Assembly (NCBI GenBank): GCA_028290805.1
Contig: JAQGJA010000111.1
Location: 1 to 13,845 of the forward strand
DNA: 13,845 bases
Source of the DNA: Alphaproteobacteria bacterium
GTDB lineage: Bacteria; Pseudomonadota; Alphaproteobacteria; Micavibrionales; SZUA-601
Reading direction: 5' to 3'
Of the stretch, positions 7,375 to 13,845 are shown piece after piece (within the stretch, counting starts at the first letter, position 1; each line of letters opens with the position of its first letter). Below the pieces are notes generated by a model that worked only from the letters and a program-made list of their open reading frames with translations, was not told the DNA's origin and searched no databases. Position numbers and translations under genes: made by a program.

Positions 7375-7398
7375 CTCTAGAGTATAACGGATAAAAAT

Positions 7399-8643
7399 AT
7401 GATAAAAAATCATAGGGATAATGTTGCGGAAAAAGTATTGACCATCGTCCTGGCCGGGGGACGGGGCACGCGCCTGATGAATTTGACGGAAAAACAGGCC
7501 AAGCCCGCCGTTCCATTCGGCGGCAGCTTTCGCATTATCGATTTCACCTTGTCCAATTGCATGAATTCCGGTTTTCACCGCGTCATGATCCTGACCCAGT
7601 ACCAGTCCGAAAGCCTGTCCGATTATTTGACCCGCGTCTGGAACCCTGTGTTCAAAGGGGAAAATAAATCCATCGATCTTCTGCCCCCAGGGGCCGGCAA
7701 GGAATATGAAGGAACAGCCGATGCGGTATTTAAAAATATTGAATTGGTGGAAAATAATGACGCGGAATGGGTTTTGATCCTGGCCGGCGACCATATTTAC
7801 AAGATGGATTATGCCGCATTACTGGACGAACATATCCGCACCAAAGCCGATGTCACCATTCCCTGCATCGAAGTGCCGCGCGGGGAAGCCACGGGGTTTG
7901 GCGTCATGCATACGGATGCTTCGGGCCGCATCATTGATTTTATCGAAAAACCCGCCAATCCGCCCGGCATGCCGGATAACCCGGAAATGTCCCTGGCCAG
8001 CATGGGGATATACATGTTCAACAGAAAACTGTTGCTGGAAATTTTGAACAGCGATGCGGTCGATCTGGAATCGGAACATGATTTCGGCAAGGATATCATC
8101 CCGGATCTGGTGCCGCGTGCGCGTGTGATGGCGCATCGTTTTTCCAATTCCTGCGTCCGCTCTTCCAAAAACGCCCAGGCTTATTGGCGCGATGTCGGCA
8201 CGATCGACCATTACTGGTCGGCGCATATGGATATGACGCACTCTTCGCCGGAATTGGATCTTAATGACCGCAACTGGCCGATCTTTAAAGAACAGGATAA
8301 ATTGCCGCCGGCACAATTTATTAATGACGACAAGAAAAAACATGCTGTTATCGACAGCGTGGTTTCCCCGGGTTGTGTTATTTCTGATTCCGATATCCGT
8401 AAATCGATGTTGTTTACCCGTGTCAAAGTCGGGGCGCATTCCGATGTGCACGAATCCGTCGTTTTGCCGGGGGCGATTATCGGCAAAAATGTTTCCCTGA
8501 AAAAAGCCATTGTCGAGCATGGCTGTCATATCCCGGATGGATTGAAAGTCGGGGAGAATCCGGAAGAGGATGCACGGCGCTTTTACAGGACGGGACATGG
8601 CGTGGTGCTGATCACCCGCGACATGGTCAATGCGCTGCATTAA
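7399..8643 (+). CDS. glgC: Glucose-1-phosphate adenylyltransferase GlgC (ADP-glucose pyrophosphorylase)
   Basis: A 414-residue enzyme making ADP-glucose and pyrophosphate from glucose-1-phosphate and ATP, the committed and usually allosterically controlled step of bacterial glycogen synthesis. The nucleotidyltransferase domain shows LAGGRGTRL (18-26), KPAVPFGGSFRIIDF (35-49), GTADAVF (105-111), the metal-binding Asp131 in LAGDHIYKMDY, and sugar-phosphate-binding Lys184 in FIEKPA. The C-terminal third is the left-handed beta-helix (hexapeptide-like region with SVVSPGCVIS and VVLPGAIIGKNVSLKKAIVE) ending RFYRTGHGVVLITRDM. Lys35 matches the E. coli activator-site Lys39, and Arg407 matches Arg419. 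The position of E. coli Arg423 is Asn here (alignment by eye from memory). The length fits the proteobacterial family (about 420). The ATG at 7399 has only a weak CGGA upstream (7388-7391). glgA follows five bases after the stop. Confidence 0.96.
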   Translation: MIKNHRDNVAEKVLTIVLAGGRGTRLMNLTEKQAKPAVPFGGSFRIIDFTLSNCMNSGFHRVMILTQYQSESLSDYLTRVWNPVFKGENKSIDLLPPGAGKEYEGTADAVFKNIELVENNDAEWVLILAGDHIYKMDYAALLDEHIRTKADVTIPCIEVPRGEATGFGVMHTDASGRIIDFIEKPANPPGMPDNPEMSLASMGIYMFNRKLLLEILNSDAVDLESEHDFGKDIIPDLVPRARVMAHRFSNSCVRSSKNAQAYWRDVGTIDHYWSAHMDMTHSSPELDLNDRNWPIFKEQDKLPPAQFINDDKKKHAVIDSVVSPGCVISDSDIRKSMLFTRVKVGAHSDVHESVVLPGAIIGKNVSLKKAIVEHGCHIPDGLKVGENPEEDARRFYRTGHGVVLITRDMVNALH

Positions 8644-8648
8644 TTTCG

Positions 8649-10055
8649 ATGCGGGTTTTATTTGCAACTTCCGAGCTTTATCCCTTTGTTAAAACCGGGG
8701 GCTTGGGCGACGTTGCCGCCGGTATGCCCCAGGCCATGGATAAGATCGGCGTGGATATCCGTTATTTCCTGCCCGGATATCCGGAAATAAAAAAGAATTT
8801 GCGCCATAAAAAAACGATCCATGACTTCGATGCATTATTCGGTCAAACCAGCTGCCGCATTGTGCTGGGCACGCTGCCGGGCGGGATCAAGGCTTATATT
8901 CTGGATGCGCCAGGTTTCTTTGAACGCTCTCATCCTTATCTGGATGAAGAAGGCAAGGATTGGGAAGATAATCATCTGCGTTTTGGCGCGTTTTGTTATG
9001 CCGCGGCGCATCTGGTGCAATATGATCCAAAATGGGCGCCCGATATTTTGCATGGCAATGACTGGCAATGCGGGTTGATCCCGGCCTATAAGGCTTTTGG
9101 CCGGCTGAGTTTTGCCACGATTATGACGATCCACAATATCGGCTATCAGGGTTTATTTCCGGCGGAATATCTGTCCCAATTGCACTTACCGCCGGAAAGC
9201 CTGTCGGTATACGGGGTGGAATATTACAACCAGATCGGTTTTTTAAAAGCTGGGCTGTATTACGCCGATCACTTGACCACTGTCAGCCCCACCTATGCCG
9301 ATGAAATCTGTACGCCGGAAATGGGCTGCGGATTGGAAGGATTACTGGTGACACGGCGGCATGATTTGACGGGCATCTTGAACGGGATCGATGGAGACAT
9401 CTGGGACCCCAGAATGGACCCTGCTTTGGCCTTTCAATATAACGAAAAAACCCTGGCACCAAAGAGGCAGGATAAAAAAGTCCTGCTGAAAGAATTGGGA
9501 TTAAAGGGGAAAGAAAAAGAAATTCTTTTGGGCTTTATCGGCCGGCTGACCCCACAAAAAGGCATCGATCTTTTGCTCGAGGCTTTGCCGCTGCTGGAAG
9601 ATCAAAAACTGAACCTGATTATCGTCGGCACTGGCGATGCGGCGCTGGAAGAGCAATGCCGCATGGTTGCGGAACAATATCCGGACCGGGTCGTGGCGCA
9701 TATCGGTTATGATGAGGATTTGGCGCACCGGGTCATCGCCGGGGCCGATGCCATTATTGTGCCGTCTTATTTCGAACCGTGCGGCCTGGTCCAGATGTAT
9801 GCCTTGCGTTACGGCGCTTTGCCGATTGTGCGGCAGACCGGCGGGCTGGCCGACAGCGTGACACCGCAGACCGGTTTTTTATTTGAAGGACAGACGCCGC
9901 AGGACTTGAAAAACGCCTTGCTGGATGCAATTAACCTGTATTACAACGCGCCGAAAACCTGGGCAAAAATGCAGAAAACCGCCATGAAACAGGATTTCAG
10001 CTGGGATGCTTCGGCCAAGGAATATTGTTCGGTTTACACGCGGCTGCTGGCTTAA
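8649..10055 (+). CDS. glgA: Glycogen synthase GlgA, ADP-glucose type
   Basis: A 468-residue GT5 glycosyltransferase with two Rossmann domains that adds glucose from ADP-glucose to the non-reducing ends of alpha-1,4 glucan. Visible hallmarks are Lys15 in KTGGLGDVAAGMP, the ADP-glucose site; LHGNDWQCGLIPAY; the TIHNIGYQGLFP segment; NGIDGDIWDP; Arg299 and Lys304 in IGRLTPQKGIDLL; Glu376 in PSYFEPCGLVQMY; and RQTGGLADSV. Length and motif spacing match E. coli GlgA (477) closely, with nothing missing. The ATG at 8649 lies five bases after the glgC stop. I see no clear Shine-Dalgarno, so translation is probably coupled to glgC. It is the polymerising step between GlgC and GlgB. Confidence 0.97.
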   Translation: MRVLFATSELYPFVKTGGLGDVAAGMPQAMDKIGVDIRYFLPGYPEIKKNLRHKKTIHDFDALFGQTSCRIVLGTLPGGIKAYILDAPGFFERSHPYLDEEGKDWEDNHLRFGAFCYAAAHLVQYDPKWAPDILHGNDWQCGLIPAYKAFGRLSFATIMTIHNIGYQGLFPAEYLSQLHLPPESLSVYGVEYYNQIGFLKAGLYYADHLTTVSPTYADEICTPEMGCGLEGLLVTRRHDLTGILNGIDGDIWDPRMDPALAFQYNEKTLAPKRQDKKVLLKELGLKGKEKEILLGFIGRLTPQKGIDLLLEALPLLEDQKLNLIIVGTGDAALEEQCRMVAEQYPDRVVAHIGYDEDLAHRVIAGADAIIVPSYFEPCGLVQMYALRYGALPIVRQTGGLADSVTPQTGFLFEGQTPQDLKNALLDAINLYYNAPKTWAKMQKTAMKQDFSWDASAKEYCSVYTRLLA

Positions 10056-10061
10056 AAATTT

Positions 10062-10064
10062 GGA
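10062..10064 (+). promoter_or_regulatory. Short Shine-Dalgarno GGA that sets the treZ start
   Basis: GGA lies directly before the ATG at 10065 but six bases before the ATG at 10071. The spacing favours 10071 as the treZ start (MAYQEKYT) and makes 10065 a two-residue alternative. Confidence 0.45.
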
Positions 10065-10070
10065 ATGATT

Positions 10071-11864
10071 ATGGCTTATCAGGAAAAATATACCGATCCA
10101 AAACAACGCGTCGGCGCAAACTTTGTGCCCGGGCAAGGTACTTATATAAAATTATGGGCGCCAAAAGCCCAACAGGTTTCCATTGCCTGGGAGGGCGGAG
10201 ACGAAGCGCCGCTGGCGGCCGAAGAAGACGGTTATTTTACCGGGCATTTCCCCCAAAGTCAGCCGGGCAGCCGTTATCGTTTTATACTGGATGGAAAAAC
10301 GCGGCTCGCCGATCCGGCCTCGCGGTTCCAGCCCTTGGATACAGACGGCTCTTCGGAAGTCGTGGCGGATGATTTTGCATGGCATGACGCAACATGGCAA
10401 AGCGTGCCATTTAATACCTGGGTGATTTATGAGCTTCATGCGGGGACCTATTCACCCTCGCATGATTTTGACGGGATCATCGCCGATTTGCCAAGACTGA
10501 AAGATTTGGGGATTACCACCATTGAATTGATGCCGGTATCGCAATTTTCCGGGGCGCGGAACTGGGGCTATGACGGGGTGTTCCCGCATGCTGTGCAGCA
10601 TTCTTATGGCGGGCCGCAAAAATTAAAGGCGCTGGTCGATGCCTGTCATGCGCAAGGCCTCGCCATTATCCTGGACGTGGTTTACAACCATCTGGGGCCG
10701 GAAGGCAATGTATTGTTCCAATGCGCGCCTTATGCAACGGAAAAATATAACGTCCCCTGGGGCGAGGCGCTGAATTTTGATGGTGAGGAAAACCACCATG
10801 TCCGCCATTATTTCCTGCAATCGGCGTGGCAATGGCTGGTCGAATATCATTTCGACGGGCTGCGCCTGGATGCGGTGCAAATGATTTTCGACAATACGCC
10901 GATACCGTTTATGCAGGAATTGTATCAGTTGAAGTGCGAGGCGGAAAAAATACGCGGTTGTCCTTTGGTTTTGATCGGCGAATCCGACATGAATGATGCG
11001 CGTATTTTAATGCCGCCCGAGCAAAACGGTTTTGGCTTGGAGGCGCATTGGGCGGATGATTTCCACCATGCCATCCATGCCACATTGACGGGCGAACAGG
11101 ACGGGTATTACGCCGATTACGGCGGGGTGGAACAATTGGCGCGCATCTATGAACGCGGCGTGGCGTTTGAAGGCGAATATTCGCCGTTCCGCAAAAGGCC
11201 GCATGGGCGTTCTTATGCAGGGATCGATAAAAAGAAACTGGTGGTCGAAACCCAGAACCACGACCAGACGGGCAACCGTTTAAAAGGCGAACGCCTGATC
11301 GGCCTGGTCGGTTTTGAAAAAGCCAAACTGGGCGCAGCGGCGGTTTTATTATCGCCCTTCACGCCGTTTTTGTTCATGGGCGAGGAACTGGCCAATGAGC
11401 AGCCTTTTTTATATTTCATCAGCCATCATGATCAAGAACTGATCGCCAAATCGCGCGAGTCCCGCGCCGAGGAATGGAAATCCTTTGGCTGGAAGGAAGA
11501 GCCGCCGGACCCGGGGGATGAACAAACATTCCTGCAATCGGTATTGCAGGATAAAAATCCAGCCGCAGGGTCGAAGGCAGCGGCGATGCGCGATTACTAT
11601 AAAGCATTAATCGCCTTGTCCAAGGAAGTGCGAACCTTTGGCAAGCCAGAGGTTCAGTTAATTGCAGAGGCACAACAGATTATTTTGCGTTATGTGGATA
11701 AAATCCAGGTCGTTCTTGCTTTCGGTGAACAGGAAACTCAACTCCCCGAGGTTGAGGGGGAATGTATCCTGCATTCTGGTGTTTATGATGAAGGGGAAAG
11801 AAAAGAGTTAGCGAAGATTACATCCATGCCGCCATTTTCCGCCGGCGTATGGAGAAAACCATGA
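10071..11864 (+). CDS. treZ: Malto-oligosyltrehalose trehalohydrolase TreZ
   Basis: A 597-residue GH13 enzyme that releases free trehalose by cutting the alpha-1,4 link next to the trehalose unit of maltooligosyl-trehalose, the product of TreY. An N-terminal CBM48-like domain (about residues 5-95, YIKLWAPKAQQVSIAW) precedes the barrel. Catalytic regions are DVVYNHLGPEGN (202-213), the nucleophile Asp267 in FDGLRLDAVQMI, the acid/base Glu304 in LIGESDMN, and His397-Asp398 in ETQNHDQTGNR. TreZ-type segments NWGYDGVFPHAVQHSYGG and MGEELANEQPFLYFISHHD are intact. Length fits the family (about 580-620). The start at 10071 is preferred for Shine-Dalgarno spacing. The gene begins 15 bases after the glgA stop and overlaps treY by four bases, which is the expected pairing because the two enzymes act in sequence. 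A 6-bp hairpin at 11737-11756 in the coding sequence has no evident role. Confidence 0.95.
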   Translation: MAYQEKYTDPKQRVGANFVPGQGTYIKLWAPKAQQVSIAWEGGDEAPLAAEEDGYFTGHFPQSQPGSRYRFILDGKTRLADPASRFQPLDTDGSSEVVADDFAWHDATWQSVPFNTWVIYELHAGTYSPSHDFDGIIADLPRLKDLGITTIELMPVSQFSGARNWGYDGVFPHAVQHSYGGPQKLKALVDACHAQGLAIILDVVYNHLGPEGNVLFQCAPYATEKYNVPWGEALNFDGEENHHVRHYFLQSAWQWLVEYHFDGLRLDAVQMIFDNTPIPFMQELYQLKCEAEKIRGCPLVLIGESDMNDARILMPPEQNGFGLEAHWADDFHHAIHATLTGEQDGYYADYGGVEQLARIYERGVAFEGEYSPFRKRPHGRSYAGIDKKKLVVETQNHDQTGNRLKGERLIGLVGFEKAKLGAAAVLLSPFTPFLFMGEELANEQPFLYFISHHDQELIAKSRESRAEEWKSFGWKEEPPDPGDEQTFLQSVLQDKNPAAGSKAAAMRDYYKALIALSKEVRTFGKPEVQLIAEAQQIILRYVDKIQVVLAFGEQETQLPEVEGECILHSGVYDEGERKELAKITSMPPFSAGVWRKP

Positions 11865-13845
11865 GTGAAAATCTGGCCATGAATGCGACGTATCGGGTGC
11901 AACTGACCAAGGATTTTACCTTGCGGGACGTTGCGGCGCTGGCGGATTATTTTCAGGCTTTGGGTATCTCGCATCTTTATCTCTCGCCTGTTTTTTCCTC
12001 AACCCCGGGCAGCCTCCATGGCTATGACGGGATTGATTTCAATGCGATCAGCGAAGAACGCGGCGGGGAAGAAGGCCTGCGCGCGCTGGACCGCAGGATG
12101 CAGGAAAAGGGGATGAAGCTTTTGCTGGATATCGTGCCCAACCATATGGCGGCCGATACGACGAATCCGTACTGGTATGATGTGCTGGCAAAAGGCCCCA
12201 ATTCCGAATTCTGGGGTTTCTTTGATATGCGTCTGGTGGAGGGTAAAAAGATCCGTCTGCCGGTATTGGGTGATGGGTTGGAAAGACTGGTGCGGCAAGG
12301 CGATATTAAACTGACTGGCCTCGGGAATAAAATAGAAGTGCAGTATTACGACACTATTTTTCCACTGCGGCGGGAAAGTGTCACAGCGCTTGAAGGGAAA
12401 GATATTGAAAATTTTCCGGCCGATAAAATGCTGCAGCTTCTTTCGGAGCAGCATTACGAACTGGCCGACTGGCGCGAAGTATCGGATAATGTTTCCTATC
12501 GCCGCTTTTTCGATGTTTCGGGCCTGATCGGCTTGCGCGTGGAGGATGAAAACGTGTATGCGCAGACACACCGGAAACTTTTCGAGATTTTAAAGGCCAT
12601 GCCGTCCATTGACGGCGTGCGCGTCGATCACATTGACGGGCTTGCCGATCCGGGGGCGTATCTTGAATTACTGAAACAAAATATTGATCATATCTGGGTC
12701 GAGAAAATCCTTTCCCCCGGTGAAACCATGGTGGCCGATTGGCCCGTGATGGGCACCAGCGGCTATGAATTTACGCAGAATTTGAACCAGCTGCTTATTG
12801 ACCGTGAAGGTTTTGCGGGAATCGAAAAATTCTGGCGCGAAAATGTCCAGGATAAATGGTCCGATTTCGGCGATTGCGTGCGGCAGAGCAAGGAATTGGT
12901 GCTGGACCGTCTTTTTTCCGCCGAGCGGGAAAGGCTGGTAAATCTGCTGGCCATGGACGAAGCGGATAAAGACGACGCACGGAAATTCTGGACGGGGCTG
13001 ACGGTTGGCCTGCCGATCTATCGCATTTATTATCAGGAAGGCGGGTTGACGGAAGATGACCGCAACTGGATTAACGAGGCCTGCCGCCGGGCAAGGGAAT
13101 GGGATATAGATTTCGAAGGGCTGGAAAAACAATATCTGCCACGACTTTTAAGTGCCGAAACGCCGGAAGTGAAACAGGCCTTGCGCGAATGGGCGCAACT
13201 TTCGGGTCCTGCCATGGCCAAGGGGCTGGAAGATACATCGCATTACCGCTATACGCCGCTTGCTGCATTGAACGAAGTGGGGTGTGGCCCGGAGCTTGAA
13301 GAAAACGGTGCGGATACATTTTATCGCTTTATCAATGAGCGCGTAAAATCCTATCCTTACGGGCTGAACACAACATCGACGCATGACACCAAACGCTCGG
13401 AAGATGCGCGGCACCGTTTATATGCGCTGGCTGAAATGCCCCGGGAGTGGGCGGGGTTTTATCGCGCAGCTGCTACGATAAATAACAAGTACAAAGCTGA
13501 TGTTGACCGCAAATCCGTTCCGGGGCCCGAAACCGAATATTTCCTGTATCAGGCAATATTATGCGCCTGGCCATTGGATGATGAGGAAAAAGACGGGTTC
13601 AAGTCGCGCCTGCAGCAATATATGGAGAAATCGCTTCGCGAGGCAAAACTGGAAACGAATGCGACCGAAAATAATACGGCGTATGAGAATGCTGTAAAAG
13701 AGTTTGTGGCCGCTGTTCTGCAGGATGATGAGTTTGCTGGATTGGCAAAAGATTTCGTGCAGCGTTTAATCCTGTGCGGCGCGGCGACATCTTTAACCGT
13801 AATGGCGCTGAAGATTTTGTCCCCGGGCGTGCCGGATATTTACCA
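11861..13845 (+). CDS. treY: Malto-oligosyltrehalose synthase TreY, 3' end cut by window
   Basis: The frame is open from the ATG at 11861 to the last base; 661 codons are visible and no stop is reached. TreY is a GH13 enzyme that turns the reducing-end alpha-1,4 link of a maltodextrin into the alpha,alpha-1,1 link of trehalose by internal transglycosylation. Family marks are TYRVQLTKDFTL (residues 10-21), LYLSPVFSSTPGSLHGYD (39-56), DIVPNHMA (90-97), the nucleophile Asp256 in GVRVDHIDGLADP, the acid/base Glu281 in WVEKIL, GTSGYEF, MAKGLEDTSHYRYTPLAALNEVG (452-474), and His508-Asp509 in STHDTKRSED. The window ends at PGVPDIY, the motif normally near the start of the last family segment, so perhaps 100-200 residues are missing. 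GGAG at 11851-11854 lies six bases before the ATG. The start overlaps the treZ stop (ATGA), implying coupled translation. Confidence 0.95.
   Translation, partial: MSENLAMNATYRVQLTKDFTLRDVAALADYFQALGISHLYLSPVFSSTPGSLHGYDGIDFNAISEERGGEEGLRALDRRMQEKGMKLLLDIVPNHMAADTTNPYWYDVLAKGPNSEFWGFFDMRLVEGKKIRLPVLGDGLERLVRQGDIKLTGLGNKIEVQYYDTIFPLRRESVTALEGKDIENFPADKMLQLLSEQHYELADWREVSDNVSYRRFFDVSGLIGLRVEDENVYAQTHRKLFEILKAMPSIDGVRVDHIDGLADPGAYLELLKQNIDHIWVEKILSPGETMVADWPVMGTSGYEFTQNLNQLLIDREGFAGIEKFWRENVQDKWSDFGDCVRQSKELVLDRLFSAERERLVNLLAMDEADKDDARKFWTGLTVGLPIYRIYYQEGGLTEDDRNWINEACRRAREWDIDFEGLEKQYLPRLLSAETPEVKQALREWAQLSGPAMAKGLEDTSHYRYTPLAALNEVGCGPELEENGADTFYRFINERVKSYPYGLNTTSTHDTKRSEDARHRLYALAEMPREWAGFYRAAATINNKYKADVDRKSVPGPETEYFLYQAILCAWPLDDEEKDGFKSRLQQYMEKSLREAKLETNATENNTAYENAVKEFVAAVLQDDEFAGLAKDFVQRLILCGAATSLTVMALKILSPGVPDIY

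Noticed and set aside
7819..8667. 282-codon open frame on the minus strand opposite glgC
   Set aside because: It is antisense to glgC, which has complete family motifs. Its composition is shadow-like and it has no plausible start signals.
11737..11756. Inverted repeat CTCAAC/GTTGAG inside treZ
   Set aside because: It is a 6-bp stem within well supported coding sequence with no T run and no regulatory position. It is likely chance.

Overview
The window is a chromosomal stretch from a Gram-negative bacterium, probably a proteobacterium and perhaps an alphaproteobacterium. That guess rests only on the style of the Glg proteins, the moderate GC content and the Shine-Dalgarno starts. Everything I can support as a gene lies on the + strand, and coding density is very high. 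The only gaps are three AT-rich intergenic spacers of 100, 111 and 83 bp. I see no tRNA, rRNA, CRISPR array, insertion sequence or phage gene.

Region 1 (1-1217) is the 3' part of a glycoside hydrolase family 2 gene whose beginning lies outside the window. It keeps both catalytic glutamates and carries an odd C-terminal extension ending in a His/Gly-rich tail. Region 2 (1218-2238) is a YihY/BrkB-type membrane protein. It is preceded by a striking nested inverted repeat that runs right up to its ribosome binding site.

Region 3 (2239-13845) is a storage-polysaccharide locus in the order glgX, an LLM-class flavin/F420-type oxidoreductase, glgB, glgC, glgA, treZ, treY (3' end cut by the window). 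The joins are very tight: 2 nt, 4-nt ATGA overlap, 83 nt, 5 nt, 15 nt, 4-nt ATGA overlap. The 83-nt gap before glgC holds a perfect TATAAT box, so the locus may be one long operon with an internal promoter, or two operons.

The genes form a coherent pathway. GlgC makes ADP-glucose, GlgA polymerises it, GlgB branches the polymer and GlgX trims branches to release linear maltodextrins. TreY then converts the reducing end of those chains to a trehalose unit and TreZ releases free trehalose. The locus therefore encodes both glycogen synthesis and its conversion to trehalose. No phosphorylase (GlgP), MalQ or TreS is seen in the window.

The least expected element is the oxidoreductase wedged between glgX and glgB. 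By eye it resembles F420-dependent glucose-6-phosphate dehydrogenase and keeps that family's key His, Trp and Glu residues. A role in glucose or glucose-phosphate redox chemistry tied to glycogen is an inference worth testing. Overall this is a largely recognisable metabolic locus. I do not see strong evidence for an entirely new system.
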